Below, piece after piece: positions 1-5,421 of a stretch of 5,421 nt of DNA (position 1 is its first letter; each line of letters begins with the position of its first letter). A program made the position numbers and the translations under genes. The notes beneath the pieces are model-generated. The model worked only from the letters and a program-made list of their open reading frames with translations. It was not told the origin of the DNA and searched no databases. Origin of the DNA: an uncultured Lachnospiraceae bacterium (lineage in GTDB: Bacteria > Bacillota_A > Clostridia > Lachnospirales > Lachnospiraceae); contig CAMOOZ010000131.1 of the NCBI GenBank assembly GCA_946621895.1, forward strand, positions 1 through 5,421, read 5' to 3'.

Positions 1-1899
1 ATTCTGGATTATTCCGAAATATACCGGGATTCTCTGGCGGAAAACATTGAGGATTACATGCTTTCCTCCATTATTTTTGATGTTTCCGCGCAGCTGATGC
101 CGTTAATGCTTCCGGCCCGCGAGCTGATCCTGGATGTGGACCCCCGCTGCCCCCGGGTGATGCGCTCGGACAGCGTTAAGCTGAAAAAGATCCTGCACCA
201 TGTGCTCGAGAATTCCCTGAAATACACGCCGGAGGGCGGGGTATATGCGCAGCTTTCCACGGAGAAAATGGATTACGGGGCAAACCTCTGCATTGAGGTG
301 GAGGACACCGGGACGGGTATGGATGAAAACGAGGCGGAGAGATCCCGGGAAGGCTTCTATCAGGGGGACTCCTCCCGGATCAGGCAGGGAGGGGGACTTG
401 GACTCGGGCTTTCCATCGTGCATGGCTTTGTGGCGGCGATGGGCGGATTTATGACGATAAACAGCCGCCCTGGCGAGGGCACAACAGTCCGGATCACTTT
501 GCCGCAGCAGGTGGCGGATGAGGAAAACTGTATCGCGCTTTCCGGGAAGGAGAGATTGAATCTCGGGGCCTATGTGCGCTTTGAAAAATTTAAAAGCCCG
601 GATGTCCGGGAATATTACGGCAGACTGATGAGCAGGGCTGTTTCCGGCATGGAGATCACGATACACCGGGCGGAAAGCTTCGAGGAATTAAAGCGGCTTT
701 GTGAGAGCACGGTCCTTTCCCATCTGCTGACCGGCAGAGAGGAATATGAGGAAAACAGGGACTTTATGGAGGCCCTTACGGAGAAAACGATCGTGGTCAT
801 CGCGGCCGGGGAGGATTTTGTGCCCGGGGAGTCCTCCCGCTGCATACGCATGCCAAAGCCTGTCACCACCTTCTCCATTGCGGAGATCCTGAATATGAAG
901 CCGGGACTCGGGCAGCAGGAAAGGACGAGGCTGCGGCTTGAGGGCGTCCGCGCGCTGGTGGTGGACGATGAGGCCATGAATCTTTCCGTGGCGAAGGGGA
1001 TTTTTGAACGCTACGGAATGCTGGTCGATGGGGCGCTCTCCGGTTATGAGGCGATCGAGCGCACGGCCGGAAGGGACTATGACATTGTTTTTATGGATCA
1101 CATGATGCCGGGGATGGACGGCATTGAAACGGCAAAGCGGATATGGAAGCAGAGCGATGAAAAAGGGAGGCGCCCGGCCATGGTGGCGCTGACGGCCAAT
1201 GCGGTGAGCACGGCAAAGGAAATGTTTCTCTCGGAGGGATTTGACGGATTTCTGATGAAGCCCATTGAGACCGGTGAGCTGGAAAGGATCCTGAAGCGGG
1301 TGCTGCCCGGGGAGAAGCTCCGTTATGAGGTGATCCCGGCCGCGCCCGGGAAGAAGGCTGAGGAGGAAAGGCAGGCTTCGGAGCCCCCGGTTTCGCATGA
1401 AGGGAAGGACGCGGACACTTTGCCTTCGCCCGAAGAAGCGGCCCCCGGATCAGAGATTGATTTCGCGCAGGGCTTAGCCTACTGCCAGGACGATCAGGAC
1501 CTGTACGCCTCTGTCCTGACGCAATACGCGGACGACTATGCGGAAAAGACCGCAAAGCTTGAGCAGTCCTTTCAGACAGGGGATCTGAAAAGCTACGAAA
1601 TCTATGTGCACGGGCTGAAGAGCACATCGAAAATGATCGGGGCGACGGCGCTTTCCGAGCGGGCAAGGCAGCTGGAGATAACGGCGTCACAGGGAATAGC
1701 CGTGCCGGAAGGGGCGCACAGGGAATTGATGGAGCAGTACCGCCTGATCACAGAGATCATTTTAAGGGAAAAAACACAGACGGCTGAGCATGAAGACGCT
1801 GACGCGGCGGACGGCATATTTGAAATGCGGGCGGATGAAGACGGTATATTTGAATTCGAGGCGATCCTGACCACTGATGAAAACACCAACGGAGATTAA
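1..1899 (+). CDS. Hybrid sensor histidine kinase, HATPase - pseudoreceiver - receiver - Hpt (5'-partial)
   Basis: This is the C-terminal part of a cytoplasmic phosphorelay kinase. The frame is open from base 1, so the ATG at 58 is an internal methionine, and the H-box histidine and any membrane part lie upstream of the window. In order, I see the end of the DHp region (LDYSEIY, from about base 4) and an HATPase domain with N box LENSLKYTPEGG (Asn at 211-213), D box EDTGTGM (Asp at 304-306) and G box GGGLGLGLSIV (388-420). A degenerate receiver follows at about 559-891. The intact receiver spans about 943-1308: acidic pair VVDDE at 964-969, phosphoacceptor Asp in FMDHMMPGMDG at 1096-1098, Thr of ALTAN at 1192-1194, and Lys of LMKPI at 1258-1260. 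A charged linker leads to an Hpt domain (about 1453-1685) with its His in YVHGLKSTSKMIGA at 1609-1611. The protein ends in an acidic tail. It should autophosphorylate and pass phosphate His-Asp-His to a response regulator not found here. Its signal is unknown. It is almost certainly co-transcribed with the next gene. Confidence 0.95.
   Translation: MLDYSEIYRDSLAENIEDYMLSSIIFDVSAQLMPLMLPARELILDVDPRCPRVMRSDSVKLKKILHHVLENSLKYTPEGGVYAQLSTEKMDYGANLCIEVEDTGTGMDENEAERSREGFYQGDSSRIRQGGGLGLGLSIVHGFVAAMGGFMTINSRPGEGTTVRITLPQQVADEENCIALSGKERLNLGAYVRFEKFKSPDVREYYGRLMSRAVSGMEITIHRAESFEELKRLCESTVLSHLLTGREEYEENRDFMEALTEKTIVVIAAGEDFVPGESSRCIRMPKPVTTFSIAEILNMKPGLGQQERTRLRLEGVRALVVDDEAMNLSVAKGIFERYGMLVDGALSGYEAIERTAGRDYDIVFMDHMMPGMDGIETAKRIWKQSDEKGRRPAMVALTANAVSTAKEMFLSEGFDGFLMKPIETGELERILKRVLPGEKLRYEVIPAAPGKKAEEERQASEPPVSHEGKDADTLPSPEEAAPGSEIDFAQGLAYCQDDQDLYASVLTQYADDYAEKTAKLEQSFQTGDLKSYEIYVHGLKSTSKMIGATALSERARQLEITASQGIAVPEGAHRELMEQYRLITEIILREKTQTAEHEDADAADGIFEMRADEDGIFEFEAILTTDENTNGD
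1810..1869 (+). repeat. Imperfect tandem repeat in the acidic C-terminal tail of the first kinase
   Basis: Two copies of a 30-base unit sit side by side in frame. The best-conserved parts are 1810-1826 and 1840-1856, where GACGGNATATTTGAA is shared. They encode DGIFEMRADE followed by DGIFEFEAIL. The repeat lies after the Hpt domain in a stretch rich in Asp and Glu that is probably disordered. It could be a short duplicated docking motif or simple slippage. No function is known to me. Confidence 0.6.
1891..1894 (+). promoter_or_regulatory. Ribosome binding site for the DegV-fused kinase
   Basis: GGAG lies 8 bases before the ATG at 1903 and inside the last codons of the upstream gene. Together with the 3-base gap between the stop (1897-1899) and the start, this supports translational coupling in one operon. 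It also favours ATG 1903 over the second in-frame ATG at 1909. Confidence 0.75.
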
Positions 1900-1902
1900 C
1901 CG

Positions 1903-4578
1903 ATGAAGATGATCAAAAGAATCCTGAGCTTCATACAGGATCCGGAGCAGGATTTTGAGGAACGGCTGTTTGTGCTGCTCCCGCTGCTCTCCGAGATCGC
2001 GCTGCTCATTGTGTTTCTGGGAGATATCCTTACGGGAGAGCATATTCTGGAGATCATCACGATCGGCGGAACGCTGCTGCTCAATCCGTTTATCGTGTAT
2101 ATCTGTCTGAAATGGCATAAGGTCGGCATCGGCAGCAGGCTGATCTCGATTTTGGTGGTGTTTATCATTATGCCCGTGGTTTTCTTTTTCGGCGGAGGAC
2201 CGGACGGGGGAGGCATCCTGTGGTTCACCTACTGCGCCATTTATGTGGGGCTGCTCGTCCGGGGGCGGATGCGGATCGTCATGCTCGTTACCCTTTTTGC
2301 AATCGCCGCCGCGGACTATGCCATTGCCTGGTATTATCCCCAGCTTGTTTACGGGCATGAAAAGGGCATGTACTATATTGATTCTTTGCTTTCCGTGTTT
2401 GCCGTGGGGATATTTGCCTTCTTCATGGTCTGGTTTCAGACCGGTCTTTATCGGGCGGAGAGCAAAAGGGCGATGCAGGAGGCGAAAAGGGCGGAGCAGA
2501 TGAACGCCTCGCAGAATGCCTTCTTTGCCAATATGAGCCATGAGATCCGCACGCCGATCAACACGATTCTGGGCTTAAATGAAATGATCCTGCGGGAAGA
2601 TGTGTCCGGGGAGGTGCGGGAGGACGCCGAAAGCATACAGGGCTCGGGCAAGCTCCTGCTCACGCTGATCAACGATATCCTTGATCTCTCCAGGCTTCAG
2701 TCCGGGCAGATGAAGCTGGTGGAGGCCGAATATCAGACGGGGAATATGATCAAAGAGATCGTGGCCATGCTTGCGCCGAAGGCAAAGGAGAAGGCGCTCG
2801 AATTTGCCGTCAATATCGCGCCGGATGTGCCCTCCGCGCTTTACGGGGATGAAATACGCATCCGCCAGATTCTGATCAATGTCCTGAACAACGCGATCAA
2901 GTATACGGATCAGGGCACGGTAAGCTTTACCGTCCAGGCAGGAAAAAGGGAAGGGGACAGGGTTTCCATGCTCTTCACCATTTCCGACACGGGCATCGGG
3001 ATCAAAAAGGAGGATATGCCCTATCTGTTTTCCGCCTTTAAGCGGGCGGATGAGGACCGTGTTCACCATATAGAGGGCACCGGGCTGGGGCTTTCCATTG
3101 TAAAGCAGCTTGTTGATATAATGGCCGGAAGGATCACGGTGGACAGTGTTTACACAAAGGGCTCTGTTTTCGTGGTGGAGATCCCCCAGCGGATCCTTGA
3201 CGAGAGAAGCATTGAGGAAAGCGGATCGGGTCTGCGGACCGGCGCCGGCTTAAGCTCACCCGGCAGGGGCCGCTTTGAGGCGCCGAAGGCCAGGATCCTG
3301 ATCGTGGATGATAACGCGGCAAACCTTCTGGTGGAGCGAAAGCTTCTGCAAAGGACAAAGGTGATCACAGACGAAGCGAAAAGCGGCAGGGAAGCCCTGG
3401 GGAAAACCCTGGAGACAGCCTATCAGGTCATCCTGATGGACCATCTGATGCCGGGAATGGACGGGATCGAATGCGCCGGGGAGATCAGGCGCCAGAAGGG
3501 CGGATTGTCCAGGGAGGCGAAGATCGTTGCCCTGACGGCCAATGCGGGAGAGGAGCATAAAAAGCTCTTTGCGGCAGCAGGGTTTGACGGATATCTTACA
3601 AAACCGATCAGCGGGGAGGAGCTGGAAAGGGAGGTGCAGCGTCTTCTTCCCCGGGAGCTGATTTCCGTCCAGCGGGATGAGGAGAGCGTTCTCGACAGCA
3701 CGGTGAAGTGGATGCAGAGCAATGAGCGCAAATCGAGGGTGATGATCACCACGGAAAGCGTGGCGGATCTTCCGGAGGAGCTTGTCCGGAAATATGAGAT
3801 CGGCCTGATCAGGCACGGCATCCGCACCGGCCGGGGAGCGTTCAAGGATGGGCGGGGGATCGACGCGAGGGGCCTGCTGGAATATATGGAAAAGGACGGG
3901 CAGACCGTGGAAACCGTGCCCGCCGGCGTGGAGGAATATGAGCGGTTTTTTGCGGAAATGCTGCAGCGGGCGGAAACCGTCATCCACATTGCGGTTTCGG
4001 GATCTGTGGCCCACAGCGGATATCCTGCCGCCGTGGAGGCTGCGAGATCCTTTGACAATGTATATGTTGTGGACTCGGGACATCTTTCCAGCGGCCAGGG
4101 CCTCCTTGCCATCGAGGCCGCGGAAATGGCGAAAAAGGACCTTTCACCGGAAGAGATACAGGGGGAGCTTTCCCTTCTGAGCCCGAAGATCCATACCCGC
4201 TTTGTGGTGGATAATCTGGAATATCTGGCAAGGGCCGGCCAGGTGAAGCCGATATACGCCAGATTCTTAAATTCCCTGATGGCGCATCCCGTGCTGACCA
4301 TGAAAAGGGGAAAGCTGAAGCTCTCAGGTCTTTATTTCGGTGCCGGGGAATATGCGCAGGAAGCCTATATCGCCGGCGAAGCGCGGAAAATGAAGGACGC
4401 GGACAGGGAAGTGCTCTTTATCACCTACGCCGGGATGGACCACGAAGAGGTTTTAAGGATCAGGGACCTGGTAAACAAAAAGGTACAGTTTGCGCATGTC
4501 CGGCTGGTGCAGGCATCGCCCGCCATCTCCGCAAACTGCGGCCCGAAAACCATCGGGCTCATCTACAGGAGAAACTGA
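1903..4578 (+). CDS. Membrane hybrid histidine kinase with C-terminal DegV (fatty-acid-binding-type) domain
   Basis: The protein is complete at 891 residues. Residues 1-21 are a short cytoplasmic lead. Six hydrophobic segments follow at about 22-43, 48-69, 80-96, 103-119, 123-143 and 161-179, with a glycine-rich GGGPDGGG stretch before the fourth. A short helical linker (about 183-206) leads to the DHp domain with H box MSHEIRTPIN (His213). The HATPase has N box NVLNNAIKYT (Asn330), D box SDTGIGI (Asp362) and G box GTGLGLSIV (392-400). A receiver spans about 463-582: acidic pair 469-470, phosphoacceptor Asp513 in LMDHLMPGMDG, Thr545, Lys567. Residues about 611-891 are a full-length DegV/EDD domain: TESVADLPEEL near the start, KDGRGID, TVPAGVEEY, VDSGHLSSGQG, FVVDNLEYLARAGQV and ANCGPKTIGLIY at the end. 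The DegV family includes FakB, which holds a fatty acid for phosphorylation by FakA. The kinase and receiver residues look functional, but several DegV pocket residues differ from the family norm. There is no Hpt domain, so phosphate on Asp513 either ends there, acts on the DegV domain, or moves to an Hpt elsewhere, such as that of the upstream kinase. Confidence 0.95.
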   Translation: MKMIKRILSFIQDPEQDFEERLFVLLPLLSEIALLIVFLGDILTGEHILEIITIGGTLLLNPFIVYICLKWHKVGIGSRLISILVVFIIMPVVFFFGGGPDGGGILWFTYCAIYVGLLVRGRMRIVMLVTLFAIAAADYAIAWYYPQLVYGHEKGMYYIDSLLSVFAVGIFAFFMVWFQTGLYRAESKRAMQEAKRAEQMNASQNAFFANMSHEIRTPINTILGLNEMILREDVSGEVREDAESIQGSGKLLLTLINDILDLSRLQSGQMKLVEAEYQTGNMIKEIVAMLAPKAKEKALEFAVNIAPDVPSALYGDEIRIRQILINVLNNAIKYTDQGTVSFTVQAGKREGDRVSMLFTISDTGIGIKKEDMPYLFSAFKRADEDRVHHIEGTGLGLSIVKQLVDIMAGRITVDSVYTKGSVFVVEIPQRILDERSIEESGSGLRTGAGLSSPGRGRFEAPKARILIVDDNAANLLVERKLLQRTKVITDEAKSGREALGKTLETAYQVILMDHLMPGMDGIECAGEIRRQKGGLSREAKIVALTANAGEEHKKLFAAAGFDGYLTKPISGEELEREVQRLLPRELISVQRDEESVLDSTVKWMQSNERKSRVMITTESVADLPEELVRKYEIGLIRHGIRTGRGAFKDGRGIDARGLLEYMEKDGQTVETVPAGVEEYERFFAEMLQRAETVIHIAVSGSVAHSGYPAAVEAARSFDNVYVVDSGHLSSGQGLLAIEAAEMAKKDLSPEEIQGELSLLSPKIHTRFVVDNLEYLARAGQVKPIYARFLNSLMAHPVLTMKRGKLKLSGLYFGAGEYAQEAYIAGEARKMKDADREVLFITYAGMDHEEVLRIRDLVNKKVQFAHVRLVQASPAISANCGPKTIGLIYRRN

Positions 4579-4711
4579 CGGGCAGAAGGCAATATGCTGT
4601 AAAGGTGCTTTTATCGCGCGGAAACGGACCTGAAAGCAGTCCGAAGGAACATATCATTAGCGAGCGCAGCCCCTGGTTGACAAACATCCACGGAAAGTCT
4701 ATGCTTTTTTC
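4579..4711 (+). other. Intergenic region between the DegV kinase and plsC
   Basis: This 133-base gap is the only non-coding stretch in the window. It holds a perfect 5-bp inverted repeat, CGGAC/GTCCG, at 4625-4629 and 4639-4643 with a 9-base loop. The repeat is not followed by a run of T, so it does not look like an intrinsic terminator. It might be a weak operator or chance. A sigma-A type promoter lies at 4677-4705. I see no tRNA, riboswitch or other structured RNA. Confidence 0.6.
4677..4705 (+). promoter_or_regulatory. Candidate sigma-A promoter for plsC
   Basis: A perfect -35 box TTGACA (4677-4682) is separated by exactly 17 bases from TATGCT (4700-4705), which matches the TATAAT consensus at four of six positions, including the first, second and last. 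Transcription would be expected to start about 6-7 bases after the -10 box, at about 4711-4713, which is the A of the plsC ATG at 4712. The downstream gene may therefore have its own promoter, separate from the kinase operon, and a very short or absent 5' leader. Confidence 0.6.
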
Positions 4712-5421
4712 ATGCTGAGATTTATCCTTGCGCTGACCTTCTTAATTCTATTTCTTGTGATCTCCCAGATCATTCGCTTTTTTCTTTTCCTTTATGAAAA
4801 AATCTGGAGCTATCCGGAGTCAAAATACCGGAAGGATCTGATCTCCCTGAGGATCGTCCAGTGGGCCTTTAAGGTCGTGCTGTTCATTTCCGGCGTGAAG
4901 CTTAAGGTGATCGGGGAGGAGAATGTTTCCAAAGAAAGGCCGATGCTCTATATCGGGAATCACCGCAGCGATTTCGACATCATCATTTCCTATGCGCGGA
5001 CCCCGGTGCTTTGCGGATATGTGGCGAAAAAGGAGATCGAGAAGGTTCCCCTGCTGAGGGCCTGGATGCGTGATCTTTACTGCCTTTTTCTGGACAGAAA
5101 GGATCCCCGCCAGGGAATGCAGACGATCCTTGCCGCCATTGATCGGGTGAAAAAGGGGATCTCCATCGCAATTTATCCCGAGGGCACAAGATATGACAAG
5201 GGTGTGGATAAGCTGGAGAACAGGGATGAGCCGATGCTGCCCTTTCATGAGGGCTCCTTTAAGATCGCCCAGAAGACAGGGTGTCTCATCCAGCCGATGG
5301 TGATCCTGCATTCCGAGGAGGTCTTTGAGAAACAGAAACCGAAGATAAGGCCGGCGCAGGTGACGCTGATCTACGATAAGCCCATTGATGTGAGAGCGCT
5401 TTCCGCGGAAGAGCAGAAGGG
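4712..5421 (+). CDS. plsC: 1-acyl-sn-glycerol-3-phosphate acyltransferase (3'-partial)
   Basis: This enzyme adds the second acyl chain to lysophosphatidic acid to make phosphatidic acid at the inner face of the membrane. The frame stays open for 236 codons to the window edge. From memory, Lachnospiraceae homologues are about 240-250 residues, so only a short C-terminal piece should be missing. Residues 1-28 form a hydrophobic membrane anchor. The acyltransferase signature is complete: the catalytic HX4D in NHRSDFD (His84, Asp89), FLDRKD (Asp128, Arg129), the glycerophosphate-binding YPEGTR (Glu157) and IQPMVI (Pro195). The start is the only usual start codon after the in-frame stop TAG at 4658-4660. 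An ATG at 4701 is in another frame and stops after five codons. No good ribosome binding site precedes 4712: the nearest purine run, GGAAAG at 4692-4697, is 14 bases away and lies within the promoter spacer. The gene follows the DegV kinase by 133 bases on the same strand. Confidence 0.93.
   Translation, partial: MLRFILALTFLILFLVISQIIRFFLFLYEKIWSYPESKYRKDLISLRIVQWAFKVVLFISGVKLKVIGEENVSKERPMLYIGNHRSDFDIIISYARTPVLCGYVAKKEIEKVPLLRAWMRDLYCLFLDRKDPRQGMQTILAAIDRVKKGISIAIYPEGTRYDKGVDKLENRDEPMLPFHEGSFKIAQKTGCLIQPMVILHSEEVFEKQKPKIRPAQVTLIYDKPIDVRALSAEEQK

Noticed and set aside
58..60. ATG at 58 as the start of the first kinase.
   Set aside because: The frame is open to the window edge, the upstream residues read as the end of a DHp helix, and starting here would remove the H box needed for kinase function.
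205..215. Overlapping CTCGAG and GAATTC sites resembling a cloning linker.
   Set aside because: The bases encode the conserved Leu-Glu-Asn of the HATPase N box in an unbroken reading frame, so this is natural coding sequence.
3256..4301. Long open frames on the minus strand (275 and 292 codons) opposite the receiver and DegV parts of the second kinase, with similar ones at 103-1690 opposite the first kinase.
   Set aside because: They lie wholly opposite well-supported domains, have low-complexity Arg/Pro/Ser-rich or His-rich products typical of GC-rich shadow frames, and match no family I recognise.
4625..4643. Inverted repeat CGGAC/GTCCG considered as a terminator for the kinase operon.
   Set aside because: The stem is only 5 bp with a 9-base loop and no T run follows. 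It is not convincing as a terminator and matches no operator I know.
4701..4718. Five-codon reading frame overlapping the plsC start, considered as a leader peptide.
   Set aside because: The purine run before it is only 3 bases from the ATG, and the ATG itself lies within the likely -10 box, so it would not be on the predicted transcript.

Overview
The window looks like chromosomal DNA from a Gram-positive anaerobe of the Clostridia, most likely a GC-rich member of the Lachnospiraceae. I infer this from the style of the hybrid histidine kinases (six-helix membrane module, a degenerate receiver ahead of the true receiver, an Hpt domain with an acidic tail), from a PlsC of the short Lachnospiraceae type, and from strong purine-rich codon use. 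This is family recognition by eye, not a database search. All genes lie on the + strand and coding density is high.

Region 1 (1-1899) is the 3' part of a hybrid sensor kinase that begins before the window. It carries the end of the DHp region, an HATPase domain, a degenerate receiver that has lost its phosphoacceptor, an intact receiver, an Hpt domain with its histidine, and an acidic tail with a short tandem repeat. Region 2 (1903-4578) starts only 3 bases after that stop and encodes a complete 891-residue protein: six membrane helices, DHp, HATPase, receiver, and then a full-length DegV/EDD domain, the fold of the fatty-acid-binding FakB proteins. Region 3 (4579-4711) is a 133-base gap with a near-consensus sigma-A promoter close to its 3' end. 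Region 4 (4712 to the window edge) is a 1-acylglycerol-3-phosphate acyltransferase (plsC), cut by the window end.

The main point of interest is the fusion of a hybrid histidine kinase to a DegV lipid-binding domain, next to a phospholipid-synthesis gene. A reasonable but unproven model is a two-kinase phosphorelay linked to fatty-acid or membrane-lipid status. The DegV kinase has a receiver but no Hpt, while its operon partner has a receiver and an Hpt, so the partner could supply the missing relay step. No DNA-binding response regulator is present in the window. The DegV domain has lost several positions I associate with carboxylate binding, so it may be a sensor or bind a different ligand rather than act as a working fatty-acid carrier.
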